NCBI GenBank assembly: GCA_028015205.1
Contig: CM051521.1
Coordinates: 108,972,513 to 109,036,512, forward strand
Direction: 5' to 3'
DNA length: 64,000 bases
Source: Mytilisepta virgata
Taxonomy: Eukaryota > Mollusca > Bivalvia > Mytilida > Mytilidae
Position numbers and translations under genes: made by a program. Each line of letters opens with the position of its first letter. Within the stretch, counting starts at the first letter, position 1. A model generated the notes under the pieces. The model was not told the origin of the DNA. It did no database searches and saw only the letters and a program-made list of their open reading frames with translations. Below, in pieces: positions 1-11,447 of this stretch.

Positions 1-1304
1 TGTGACTTCTCACTTTGTGCCGCATGTAAATTTAAGCTTTGTATTGTTGGGCTATACCAAAAACAATCACCATAGAAATCAACAACATTCATACTTTGTT
101 TTTGAATAGATCCAGTAACTTTGTATTTGTCACATATTGGTTGAATAATATTCGTATTGTTATGAAAATAGTCGCTGGAGAGTGCTGACACTATATGCTT
201 ACACATATATTCAAAGGAAATACCGTTGTCGACTGTATAATTTTTTTGTTTCAACATTCCGACTAATAATGATCCATCAGATTCACAATTTCCAATTATT
301 ACATCCAGTGATTTGAAGAATTCAAAACCTTTATTATGAATAAAATTTTGAGGAATATCTTTTAGGAATTTTCCGTCTACAACAGGTCCGAATTCTTTAT
401 ACGAATGCACGTCAGGTTTAAATAATTTTTGGATTGTTACTTTGTTATAAGCTACCAAAATTTCAGACGTATTTTTCTTGCCTAAACAGCTCATTGTATT
501 GTTATTCAACAGAGCTGAACAATTTAATAACTTTGCCAGGTTAAGAGCTTCAAGTCGTGGCAAATGGGAAATTGCGTGAAGACTTATGCCTATGCCACTT
601 TGAGCAATTACACGCTTGAAAAGTCCATTATTTTTCGGATTTATTGCATGTAGTCCGACGCTTATTCCACCGCCTGAATTTCCAAATATTGAAACCGAGT
701 CTGGTTTACCACCATAACTTTCACTGTTATCATGGACCCACTGAAAAGCAAGCTTTTGATCCCAAAGTCCATAGTTTCCTGGTGAAACCTTATCAGCTGT
801 GCTGAAAAAGCCAAATACATTCAAACGGTAATTGAATGTAACTACAATGACGTCACCCAAAGTTGTTAGATATGAAGCATTATATAACATCCCCTGACCG
901 ACGGCCAAACCTCCACAATGAACCCAAACCATCACAGATTTTCTGTTAGAGGATGATGCATTTCCAGGAACATAAATGTTTAACTGAAGACAGTCCTCGG
1001 ATTGGTTTTGATTTGGTAAAAGATGCTGAGTTATACTAGATGGTGGTTGTATACACGATGGTCCGAATTTTGTTGCATCTAATGTCCCGGTCCATTTTCC
1101 ATAAGATATAGGTTCCATAAATTTACGATTTCCGGTAGGAGGTTTTGCATAAGGTATGTTTTTGAAAATAAGATAGTTGTAAGTCTGATTGTCGACATCA
1201 AGTGAATGTGAAACACCGGTGATGTTCCCGAGTTTTGTCTCTCGAGTTATAGTACTATCACCTATAACGGAAACAACTAAAACCACCATTATTACGACAA
1301 CCAT
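1..1304 (-). CDS. Type-B carboxylesterase-like gene A (3' part outside window), altered active-site motifs
   Basis: The first 434 codons of a COesterase-family protein are open from an ATG at 1304 to the window edge. An in-frame TAA lies nine codons upstream, so this ATG is the first possible start. The N-terminus is a hydrophobic signal-like segment (Met-Val-Val-Val-Ile-Ile-Met-Val...). The Pro-Tyr-Ala-Lys-Pro-Pro and Ser-Glu-Asp-Cys-Leu signatures are present. Three sites differ from its neighbours: the oxyanion loop is His129-Cys-Gly-Gly instead of His-Gly-Gly-Gly; the nucleophile elbow is Gly-Asn-Ser210-Gly-Gly instead of Gly-Glu-Ser-Ala-Gly; and the catalytic acid position is Asp343 (Asp-Gly-Ser) where the others have Glu. 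The catalytic His lies beyond the window. The closest relative seen here is gene B, 8 kb away in the same orientation. Esterase fold is sure; normal activity is uncertain. Confidence 0.9.
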   Translation of the reverse strand, partial: MVVVIMVVLVVSVIGDSTITRETKLGNITGVSHSLDVDNQTYNYLIFKNIPYAKPPTGNRKFMEPISYGKWTGTLDATKFGPSCIQPPSSITQHLLPNQNQSEDCLQLNIYVPGNASSSNRKSVMVWVHCGGLAVGQGMLYNASYLTTLGDVIVVTFNYRLNVFGFFSTADKVSPGNYGLWDQKLAFQWVHDNSESYGGKPDSVSIFGNSGGGISVGLHAINPKNNGLFKRVIAQSGIGISLHAISHLPRLEALNLAKLLNCSALLNNNTMSCLGKKNTSEILVAYNKVTIQKLFKPDVHSYKEFGPVVDGKFLKDIPQNFIHNKGFEFFKSLDVIIGNCESDGSLLVGMLKQKNYTVDNGISFEYMCKHIVSALSSDYFHNNTNIIQPICDKYKVTGSIQKQSMNVVDFYGDCFWYSPTIQSLNLHAAQSEKS

Positions 1305-2693
1305 TGTGACAAATATTTTGAGCAATTCTTATAGTTGCTTCCTGATCACTGTCTTGAATATCAAACAATAATATATGTTTAACCTTTGTTTTTATCATGA
1401 ACTGACGATTATCATGTGATATAACGTACGTAATGTGATATATCTGTTATCTCTACTGTATAAAACGTACGTATAACGTCGCGAGCCCTTGAACTAAATA
1501 TTCCATACTGATGATTAAAAGATTTAATGGCCAAATAATTACAAAAAAAAAATCCAAAAATATCGTGACATGATCGTGACCTTTTAAAAGTATATGCAAA
1601 TCGCAGAAAGTTCAGTTGTACAAAAATTGAAGCATGCTCTTTTAGTAAAAAAAAATATATTTTTTGTTCTGATATGTTAATGACTTTTATTTTGTTTTTG
1701 TATATTAATTCCTTAAGAAATGGATATAACATCAATTTCTCTGTACTTTGTATTTTATTATAATAATCATAATTCCATGCAGCACTGAGTAGACACACCT
1801 TGGATATATGTACATGTATGCATATTTAAAAAAGGAACAATGCTTTGATTGTCATGATTGTTGCTCTTCATCTTGATGGTTAATCACTGAAAGGTCAAGT
1901 ATGACTGAAAAACTAAGGAAAATCTTTTATTATGTTCAAAATAAATCAAGTCAGGTTTGTATTAAATAATGGTCTAAAGCTTTTCTTGTAATGCCAATGC
2001 TTGTAATTTTTTAAATCAACTCTCGGATTCAATTATTTTGGTTTTTTAAATATATCTAAACCAGATCTTTTTTCCATAGTTTTGTAAAACAGATTATTTT
2101 TATTTTGGCCCTTGCTGCAACAGATCATTTTTTTCCTCCCCTTTGGAATCAGAATATTTTTTTTTCACAAAAAACCATAGGAGATTAAGAATTGTTCCTG
2201 TAGTTGGGTTAATGTAAAAAAATTCTATATCAATTTCGATTCATATATGGAATATCAAATTGCCAATTGTACATGTACTCAAGAGCCAGAATTCGGGAAT
2301 TTGATCAAAATCGGTAACCAAAACAGATTCAAATGCAAAAGTGAACAAAAGGGCAAAACCAAAACCCTATATAAGGATAAAGCTGTATACGAGCGGGAGG
2401 AGTACTCATTAGTTTCAACTAATTTAATTTTACAACAATGCATATACTTCATTATCGTATTTCCCCATGCCTATATCGACCTGCTGAGGCCTTCACAATT
2501 TCCCGTATTTCGGCACTGTGACGTCGTAAAGAGTTGACCCGACCCTAATATGAGCTGACCCGAATATATCAGCGACGTCATAATGTTTGACCCAACGTTG
2601 ACCCGAATATATCAGGAAAACATCCGGTTATAGGCAGATGGCCATTGAAAAGTAAGAAATTCCATTAAGATTGCTAGTTAACAATACGATAAA
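1305..2693. other. Intergenic, nothing recognised
   Basis: AT-rich sequence upstream of gene A. Open frames here use non-ATG starts and match nothing I recognise. A promoter for gene A should lie here, but no convincing core element can be singled out. Confidence 0.5.
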
Positions 2694-2854
2694 TTTATCA
2701 TCAAGTTTTCTTCAAACAAATATTGTAAAAAATAAGCCGCTCGACACAATATGAAGCTTTTTAGCTCGTTCGCTACGCTCACTCGCCGAAAAAACTTCAC
2801 ATTGTGTCTCGCGGCTGATATTTTACGATATACGTTTGCAGAAAACCTGATAAT
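2694..2854. repeat. Fold-back element with ~65-70 bp arms
   Basis: The left arm (about 2694-2763) and right arm (about 2783-2854) are imperfect reverse complements around a ~20-base loop. Matching blocks include the run around gccgctcgacacaat on the left and attgtgtctcgcggc on the right. It would extrude as a long hairpin. Probably a MITE or fold-back element; no coding capacity. Confidence 0.7.
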
Positions 2855-3865
2855 ATGTACTTACACGCCATTTTCCATATTATCCCGAGACTCCCATATC
2901 CGTCTGACAGTGTCATGAGCAAAAGATTTTACGTGAAAGGTTTTAAAGTCGGTTTAATTGTTTAAAATTGTTTAGTGTTTCTAGATTTCCGTGTTACATT
3001 TGTGAAAGTTTTGCACTTTATTTGTGCTTTTTCTAATATATAGATGAATTTCAAATATCATTCTTTTGAATTATGTCCGGCATAAAAAGGTGTAAAACGA
3101 CATGAAATATAAACTGTCATAAGTTATATTTTAAATTGTTATAATATAATATTTCTCCTATTCTTGACTTGATTAATCGGTGGGATAAAAATATATATGT
3201 TTAACCACTTCCTGGTGATTAAATTTCTACGTGGGAATTACCGCCGTTTTTTTTTCTACAGTTATTGGAATGATAAACAAGAGAAGTCCCGAAATGACAT
3301 CTATGTAAACAAACTACATAGCAACGACATTTTCTTGAGGTTTTTGTCGTAAATCATAGGAAAAACAGATTCTCCTTCAATTTACTCTTGAGTTGTGGAA
3401 TTTCTCCACCCTCAATAGTAAAATTTTAGATTTTAACACGCTCACAAAAAATTTAACTAATTCCATAAGGAGCTCACTCGTACCTGAAGGAGAATCTATA
3501 TATACAAGTAACTAGCGGATTTTTTTATCTACGATTTACCAGCTCTCCACTAAAAATGTAGTATGCATAATAATATGATGTTCTAAAGGTATCACCAGTG
3601 TATTCGGTTTCGATAAGTACGCCCTCTATTTTGGCAAATATAAATTGAGAAAAAAGGGGTCGCCCCTACGGAAATAGCATTGCGCGGTAATTATAGTGTT
3701 GACGTCTAAAAACAATAGCCTTTTGATGTCGGTTGACACATGTTTGTATCAACCTGATGTAAGTTTATTGACCTGTGACTCCTATAAAAGCTGTAATTGT
3801 ATAATTTTACATATTGTATTTTTTTTCTCCCTTCTCTTAGATTATTATAACGTTTTCACCTAGAT
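2855..3865. other. Intergenic, nothing recognised
   Basis: No gene, tandem repeat or element boundary recognised. Confidence 0.4.
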
Positions 3866-4056
3866 TTATAAGTAAAAAAAAGGACAAATATACCTAAGGA
3901 GCAATCAAAAAAACGTAATCCATTGGACAGACAAACCCGGGAAGACAAACGAACAACCACAAGCACAACAAATAAACACAGAAAACTAAAAACAATGAAC
4001 AACACGAACTCCTTTTGAACCTGACTTTTGAAGAAGATATGGACTCGACCATTCAT
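3866..4056 (-). mobile_element. Fragment of retroelement 3' tail (copy R2)
   Basis: On the minus strand this matches a segment repeated at about 15.5 kb, 37.6 kb (opposite strand), 49.0 kb and 57.2 kb. At 15.5, 49.0 and 57.2 kb it sits next to pieces of the reverse-transcriptase element, so it is read as the 3' tail of that element. Only the tail is present here. Confidence 0.65.
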
Positions 4057-4929
4057 GTTTTATAAAAGCATATGGACTAGGTGTTTTGTTACTAAATTAA
4101 GAACCAGAAATCTTTAAGGTATCCGGACCATAAATGACCACGTGATTATTCGAAAGTTCCCGGATTTCCCATACAACGCAATTGAAATGACCTCGGTAAT
4201 TATCGGCAAACTTCGGAAATGTCAATATAACTAACTTATTTTTACAGACTGCATATAAGCAACAGAGTGTGTTTCAACTTGAGAAAAATATATATACAAA
4301 ATTCCAGCTTAAATTTTTTGGTTCAGCCATTTACGGTCAAAAAGATATACACTTTTCGTTCATGATCTATTATGGTCCGGATACCTTAACACGTGTAAAC
4401 ATAAAGGAACATCTAGTTTTTACTGTTGAATCATGGCACATGTACATATATGCTACAATCCTTGTCATTTTATTCCTGAGCTGTTCATTGCAAAATTATT
4501 GGTCTTCCTATTGATTGAGAATAGGTTTTCATATAAAGAGGTTACTTTGAATACTTATATACATGTTATATATCTCAACATGTTCGATTCGCTATGTAAC
4601 AAAGTATTTGATTTTAACATGAAAAATCATTACACCAGTGATTTCGTAAATATAAATCAACGTGCAAACATCTTATATGTTCAGGTATTTCACACCCCAT
4701 CTTTTATGGTAATATTCCATAAAAAGCACAAAAATGTCGTCATTCACCTAAAAAGCTAACCAAAACTTTAAAAATACTTATCCATAAGGGATATAGTTAC
4801 GATACTATTGTCAAGTCATTAAAGATGGCATTTGTTTGGAATTAATATTGATTCACTCATAGGGTCTTTGCATCGGAAATAAACACATTTATTCTAGTTG
4901 TTGGCATGATATCGGTTACGTTCTTCTCG
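4057..4929. other. Intergenic, nothing recognised
   Basis: Two short open frames (4269-4514, 4433-4759) overlap in different frames and resemble no family. No repeat recognised. Confidence 0.4.
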
Positions 4930-5258
4930 TATAATTTATGATGGCATGATACTAAACCCCTGTTTAAAATATGTTTAACTCCGCCGCATTTTTGCGCCTC
5001 TCCCAAGTCAGGAACCTCTAGCCTTTGTTAGTCTTGTGTTTTTTGAATTATTGTTCATTTGTATGTTTCGGAGTTCAGTGTGGCGTCCATTTCGCTGAAC
5101 TAGTATGCATTATTGTTTAGGGGCCAGCTGAAGCCCGCCTCTCGGTGCGGGATTTTCTCGCTGTGTTGAAGACCCATTGGTAGCCTCGAGCTGTTTTCTG
5201 CTCTTTATTCGGGTTGTTGTCTCTTTGACACATTTCCCGTTTCCATTCTCTATTCTAT
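4930..5258 (+). repeat. Dispersed repeat, ~330 bp
   Basis: Its last ~50 bases (the run with cgggttgttgtctctttgac) recur in reverse orientation at 29739-29787, just after gene D. It has a higher GC content than its surroundings. I take it as a copy of a high-copy interspersed repeat; the type of element is not known. Confidence 0.6.
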
Positions 5259-5519
5259 GTAATATAACAATTAATGACTTTACAGGTGTACAATATATAT
5301 GGACTTAGTAGGCTGATATCTACCTTGTGGTTAGTATCACTCTATCAGATCCATATATAACGCGTCGATCTCGTAAAAAGTCCATAGTTGATAAATATCG
5401 GTTGAGATCTTCCTGATTAATACTATAGAATATACACGTACTAAAATTATTGAGTTTTAATTGATATTCCGTGATACCGATGCAGAAGATAATTAGTTAC
5501 CGGCTGAAATAGTTGTCGA

Positions 5520-7441
5520 AAGTATTAAAGGTAAAGAAAACAGAAAAAATAGATGAAAAAATATATTAAAGACAAAATAAAAATAAATAAAGGATAAATA
5601 AAGTCAAGAAATACCAAAGGGATATTCGAAGGAGAGTAAAATCGTAACAACTGACAAACTCCGGAGAACAACGAAGACAAGACCAAAACAATACATGCAC
5701 TACAATTAAAAACTGAAAACGTATGAACAACATGGACCCCACCAAAAAACCGGGGGTAGACTCAGGTGCCCCGGAAGAGTAAGCAGTCTCTGCTTCCTGC
5801 AGGACACCCGCCATGCTGCCCATGTCAAATCCGGTATGAGGAAGGGATAATATCAATGGAACAGGTTCATTTTCATTTGGGAAACGGTTTTTTCATACCT
5901 GTCAACCAAGTCATGATGACGCCCAAATAAGGATGACTTCAGCTTTTGAGTAACGTACCCCTCTCTGAGCAACTTTTCTGTCAGGAGCCGGGCTCTGTCC
6001 AGAAAGTCAATGTATATGTCACAAGCTCTGGAATAAGGTATGAGTTGTGAAATATATACTCCATACGCCGGCGCTTCTGGAATATTGCCGCTCAAAAATG
6101 GAAAGTTGATGATTGGAAAGTCAAAGTCATCCCGTTTGTCGTAAAGTTTTGTATTCAACCTTCCTCTGGTGTCAATTTCGAGGTGAAGGTCAAGATAAGA
6201 TGCAGACTTGGCAGTGTCTGTGGTATCCTCAATTTCGAGCTCATTTGGATAGATGAGATGTAAGAAATTCCCAAAACGTGAATTGTTGAGTGATAAAACA
6301 TCATCTATGTAGCGAAGCTGAAATTAAAGGTACGGGCTAATTTCTTCTGTTTTTCCTTAAGAAGCCCGTAAAGGAAGTCTGCCTCATATGAGTAAAGGAA
6401 CAAGTCGGCCAGTAGTGGCGCACAATTAGTACCCATAGAAATGCCAATTGTCTGTTGGAAAACACTTCCACCAAATTGAACAAATATGTTGTCGATCAAA
6501 AATTCAATCATCAGGACAATTTCGTCCTCTGTATATTTTTTGTTAGATTTAGAGTGGTTTTTAACAAAGTATGATTTATCTCTACCAATGACAAGGTATG
6601 TGTATCTGTTGTTGCCATTTTTATTTTGAAAGCAACGATGGATTAGATCTTTCAACTTCTCCTTCAGTTGTGAATGGGGAATGGTGGTATAGAGGGTAGA
6701 GAAATCAAACGTTTTTATGCTGTTACAGACTGAAATGGACCGAGATCGTAAAATATCCTTTAAGTTTTTGGAGTTCTTTAATATCCACATTTGATTGATA
6801 CCACTTTTTGAATAACTTGTCTCACAATAACTTTGGAGGCCCGTTTTGACAGCTGTTAAAATAGAAGTTAGAAGTTAAGACAATGGTTTGGTGGAACACT
6901 TGGCAGACCCAGCTATAAAGCGCTGTTTGTATGGACACTTATGTAACTTGGGTATCCAGTACAAGGTAGGAAATAACAATCCAAAGATACTAATATTAGA
7001 TATAGTAAATTTATACTATGCTGTATACGACGCATTTCAAGGAGTTACCTCTCATCAGTAGGAAGATCACAATCATCGTCTTTGATGGAAATACCAAATG
7101 ACGATAAGACCGATCTATGATTGTCGGTTATTTCTTCCTTTGAAAGTGTAGTAGCTTTATAGGTAGGGTTGCCAAGTGAACTAGCAATCCCTAGTTCATT
7201 AATCAAGCATTGAATATAGTAGCTTTAGCATACAAAAACGATATTATTAGGGGCCTTGTCTGCAGGAACAACAACATATTTGTCAAGAATGGCGGACAAT
7301 GTCTTGGCAGCATCGTGGTTGCTGAAGACTGATGTTCCTTTTTTACTCATAGACCTTCTACGTTTATCAATTCGAACTTGAATTACCGATCTCACAGCTT
7401 TAACCAACTCTGAAAGTGAATCCAGTGGCTTTTGTTCACGT
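5520..7441 (-). mobile_element. Decayed non-LTR/Penelope-like reverse-transcriptase element (copy R1)
   Basis: The minus strand holds, in order, an N-terminal block with the Val-Pro-Ala-Asp-Lys-Ala-Pro motif (about 7407-7230), a Trp-Ile-Pro-Lys-Leu-His-Lys motif (about 6940-6970), the RT core (6790-6290), a C-terminal block ending near 5855, and a 3' tail (about 5850-5520) that recurs elsewhere in the window. The 5' end is probably truncated. The class (Penelope-like versus LINE) is an inference from the style of the RT motifs; I see no GIY-YIG endonuclease. Confidence 0.75.
5853..7437 (-). pseudogene. Reverse transcriptase ORF, disrupted
   Basis: The RT palm motifs are visible: Phe-Asp-Phe-Ser-Thr-Leu-Tyr-Thr-Thr-Ile-Pro, then Gly-Ile-Ser-Met-Gly-Thr-Asn-Cys-Ala-Pro-Leu-Leu-Ala-Asp, then Tyr-Ile-Asp-Asp. 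The reading frame is broken in at least three places. An in-frame stop lies near 7228, replacing an expected sense codon. An ~88-bp non-RT insertion lies at 6971-7058. A one-base frameshift at about 6305 sits immediately before the Tyr-Ile-Asp-Asp motif, so the catalytic Asp pair is in another frame. The downstream block (6158-5853) is open and carries conserved Tyr-Gly-Val-Tyr-Ile-Ser-Gln-Leu and Arg-His-His-Asp-Leu-Val stretches. The copy cannot make an active enzyme. Confidence 0.8.
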
Positions 7442-8211
7442 TTGGTCCATTTTCATTAAAATGATCAAAAAAAAAAATATATCGGACGCATTTACTAGTT
7501 CATTTTTTTAAATTACTTTTAAAACCCCGTATAGTCCCGCATGGATTAACCAGCGCATTCGTGTATACAACTCGCGTAACAGTTGGTGTTACACGTTGTA
7601 ATTGTCCATATGAAAGGTATTTGTCAAACACCTTTTTTTTTTAAAGTAGTAGTATTGTTATACGATAACATTTTAGTAAAACATGTATATAAATCTGAAT
7701 TTTCACCTATTTTAAAATCATATAGCAACATACTACCCAAAGATGTTTTTCGAACATCTACAATAACATGATTTTCGTCCAGTCACAAAACAGAAATTGA
7801 ACAACCCCCATGCTGTTACCTTAGAGAAGCATCTTTAAGGTCAAAGGACAATGGAAAGTATACCGATTGCGTCGAAAAAAGAGATTTTTGCATTTCAAAT
7901 TCGAATTTTGTGCTCGTGTTCAAGGGTAGTTCGCCAAAAATGTAAATATCTCTTTCTTGTGATCGCTATCAACGCTAGTTTTAGCCCTGTTGACATCTTA
8001 CTATAATCCCTTTACCATTTGTTTATTTGCTATACGAGCTGTGTGGCAACAATTTCAATTTTTACTTTCCTGCATAAAGGGTTGATTGATTACATATACA
8101 GGAAAGATATAAATATTTTTTAATTTGAATTTTCATTGACAAAAAATTCTTCATTCTCTCTATTAAATGGTAGTAAACTTGTTCCATACCATTTCCTAAA
8201 TATGCTTTGTT
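7442..8211. other. Intergenic 3' of gene B
   Basis: No gene. A minus-strand AATAAA (8027-8022), 185 bases beyond the gene B stop, may be its polyadenylation signal. Confidence 0.45.
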
Positions 8212-10784
8212 TTAACTGGCAAAATGTTTAACTAAAGCCCAAACTATTATAAGTAAGTGCCATTGTTGTGATACACAGGGTGCACTGCCATTCCCGTCAG
8301 GTTTCGGAGTCGTAGCATTTACTGACGATTCTGTTGTCTGTATGTTTGACACTGAAGGTTGGTGTGTCGTTGAAGATGTTCCGAAAGTGGTCAGGTTTGT
8401 TTGAAGAAGTTTTGGCATTATAGACAACCAAAAGTCCATTCGGTCTTTGTACAGATTTTGCATTACAGTAACATTTACGTCAATTAAAGCATATTTCTTG
8501 TTTTCAATATCATACTGGGGCCAGTCAGGCAAACCATGGCCATTCACATCGCTGTTGAAAGATTTAAAACATTTTTTCAAAAAGTGTTAAGTGTTAAAAA
8601 ATCACAGTCTAACTGTAAAGCATTGTCTGACTTATTCCATGTAATACTGAATTATGATTAAGAGATACCGGCAAATGAATACCAAAGCAAAAGTATACGT
8701 TTTTTATAACTTATGGACTAGATTATGTTTCAAACAATTTGGGTAATGTTTTAGAAAACTATTTAGATTGCTAGATTGATGACAAACTGTCATTACACTA
8801 ATTTACATGAATAGCGGAGTGTGTGTTATTTGGACCTCGAAGAAAAACTTCACAGTACGTACAAAATTTTAAATGAATTTTGATCATATAATTTAACCAA
8901 CTGATGTAAAATACTTTTAAAATACTTAAATTGTGACCATATAGATCAATTCCCCGGTCTTAAATATTTGTATAAAAATACAATTCTTAACACGCCAAAT
9001 AAAGATTGATCGTGTTTCTAACATGATCAATCATTAAAAAAAATTAATATTTTTCGTGAACATGCTCTCACAAATTTGTATATAATTTTACATCCAACGA
9101 TCTGTTAATTTACATATTGTTGCAGATATGAGACACGACACGGAATGTGTTGAGGGTTGTACGAGAACTTCGTTTCTATACTTTTCGGAAATGTTGTCTC
9201 ATCCACATGGTCCCTTATCTATAACGGCTGGCAGGAATACAAAAATAAGCCTAAATTTAGTTTTCACTGTATTATAGATACGTACCCTGTTTTGGCAAAA
9301 TTAGTCCAGTATTTAATTAAAGTCACACTGTTCAACCTGTCATCATATGTAGCATTTGATAACGGTGTAAAAGGGAAAAGAAACGGTAGTTCCGACGCAT
9401 GACCTGATCCAATAAACCATTTAGCTGAACTTTGTGGCACTGACCAAAATGAATATCTCTTGCTTATGTACTGGAAATGTGACTGCCCACTTTGTGAATG
9501 TGCAATTAAGCTAAGCACCGCTGGGCTGTACATAAAAATGTCTCCATAAAAATTAACAGCATCTCTACTTTGCTGGGTAATAGTGCCTTTGTTACTGTAT
9601 TCGTTACATATTGGTCGGATAATATTTGTATTATTATGAAAATAGTCGGTTGAGAGAGTTGGAACTATATGACTGCACAAATACTCAGATGGAATACCAT
9701 CGTTGAGGGTATAATTTCTATTCTTTAAGGCGCTCACTAATAATGATCCTTCAGATTCGCAATTTCCTATAATTACATCCAGTGATTTGTAGAATTCAAA
9801 ACCTTTGCCTTTACCGTGTATTACATTCTGTGGAGTATCCGTCAGAAATTTTCCGTCTACGACAGGTGCAAATCCAATAAATATATGCACATCATCGGTT
9901 AATAAGGTCTTGATTGTCAGCAAGTTAAAAGCGGTCGAAATTTCATACGTTGTTTTATTGCGTAAACAAGTCATTGTATTATTGTTCAAAAGAGTGGAAC
10001 AATTTAACACCCTTGCTAGTTCAGAAGCTGCCAATCGTGGCAATGGGGAAGTTGCCAGAAGACTATTGCTAACGCCACTTTGGGCAATTACACGCTTGAA
10101 AAGTCCCTTATTTTGATGATTTATTGCTTGTAATCCTACGCTAAATCCCCCTGCTGATTCACCAAATATTGTTACAGAATCTGGGTCACCACCATAACCT
10201 TGAATGTTATCGTGAACCCACTGAAAAGCAAGCTTTTGGTCCCAAAGTCCATAGTTTCCTGGTGATACCTTATCAGCCGTGCTGAAAAAGCCATATATAT
10301 TCAAACGGTAATTAATCGTTACCACAATGACGTCACCCAAAGCTGCCAAGTATGAAGCATCGTATAACATCGCCTGACCGATGGTATAACCTCCACCGTA
10401 AACCCAGACCATTACAGACTTCTTGTTGGATAGGGATGCATTTGCAGGAACATAAATGTTTAACTGTAGACAGTCCTCAGATTGATTTGTATTTGGTAAG
10501 AGATCCTGAATAGAAGCCGTCGGTGGTTGTATGCACGATGGTCCAAATTTAGTCGCATCTAGTGTACCTTTCCATTTGCCATAAGGAACGGGTTCCATAA
10601 ATCTACGGTTTCCAACAGGAGGTTTTGCATACGGTATATTTTTAAAAACTGTATAGCTGTATGTCTGATTATTAACATCAAGCGAATATGAAATACCGGT
10701 AATGTTTCCAAGTTTTGTCTGAAATGTTATTTCACTATCCCCCATAATGGAAACAACTAAAACCATCATTATTATGAAGACCAT
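8212..10784 (-). CDS. Type-B carboxylesterase-like gene B with Ser/Thr-rich, possibly GPI-anchored C-terminus
   Basis: Two coding exons: 10784-9286 and 8551-8212, with a 734-bp GT/AG intron in phase 2; the product is 612 residues. The start is the ATG at 10784; upstream in-frame codons offer only a GTG, and a pyrimidine-rich AG at 10837-10836 suggests a 5'-UTR intron. A signal-like hydrophobic N-terminus (1-15) is followed by Ser-Glu-Asp-Cys (102-105), an oxyanion loop Tyr129-Gly-Gly-Gly (usual His replaced), Gly-Glu-Ser210-Ala-Gly, Glu345 and His462. The triad is therefore complete. The last exon continues ~48 residues past the Phe-Gly where its paralogues stop. That extension is a Ser/Thr/Pro-rich stretch with Asn-X-Thr sites followed by a hydrophobic run (Trp-His-Leu-Leu-Ile-Ile-Val-Trp-Ala-Leu-Val), which resembles a GPI-anchor signal. 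Hydrolysis of carboxyl esters outside the cell is the likely role; the substrate is unknown. Confidence 0.92.
8552..9285 (-). other. Intron of gene B
   Basis: Starts GTACGT and ends CAACAG on the minus strand. No embedded gene or repeat recognised. Confidence 0.8.
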
Positions 10785-11254
10785 CACGTCAAATATATCT
10801 TGGACAAAGTAAATATTTGTTGGACTTGTCACTTTCTGCGAAAAAAAACGATAATTTTTGTTTTCGATTGGTCATTAAAATTTATACATTTTTAATACAT
10901 TTTATCATGAAACCACAATGGCAGGTAATATTTAACAAATAAAGAACAACAGGTATGTAATAAAATAAAAAAAAGAAATTTCTTATTCAGACCATTTACT
11001 TAATATTTTTGTCAACATTAGGGAACAAATTAAAACTTAGGTAGATTTGGTTTTTTTGTCTTAACCAAGGATATTGTGGTGGAATTGAATTAAATTATAA
11101 AATATCTACCTATGTAAAAGAATAGGTTTACTTCAGGCTAGAACCTTGTATGTTCTTAATTCATTCTATGTTCACATATCAGTATGTTATTGATTTTTAA
11201 TAAAAAATAAATTTTTGACATTTAATCTTTTTTTTTGTCGGAAGGGAGGGACTT

Positions 11255-11294
11255 ATCTTGTGGTAATTACATTAAAATGTAATTACCACAAGAT
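11255..11294. repeat. Perfect 19-bp inverted repeat with 2-base spacer
   Basis: The arms 11255-11273 and 11276-11294 are exact reverse complements around AA. No GC-rich stem plus T-run, so it does not look like a bacterial terminator. Confidence 0.9.
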
Positions 11295-11447
11295 TAAAAT
11301 GTAATTATCCTGCAGCTAAAACATTAAATAAAATATTACCATATACATGTACTATCATTACATGATGGTATTTTTCCTGTGGCCTGATTGGCCAAAAATA
11401 GCATAAGAGGTTGTGAGTACCCGCGATAGCAACCTAACATTCATAAA

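Noticed and set aside
1412..1798. 128-codon minus-strand open frame upstream of gene A
   Set aside because: Its first codon is GTG, the composition is AT-driven, and no domain, signal or splice context supports it.
4269..4759. Two overlapping plus-strand frames
   Set aside because: They overlap in different frames, are low complexity and have no family features.
9805..10116. Plus-strand open frame inside gene B (and similar ones inside C, E, F, G)
   Set aside because: These are antisense shadows of esterase exons; they vary between paralogues in ways that only make sense on the esterase strand.
10785..10832. Longer gene B start at 10832
   Set aside because: The codon there is GTG, and a likely splice acceptor lies at 10837-10836. 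The ATG at 10784 aligns with the start of gene A.
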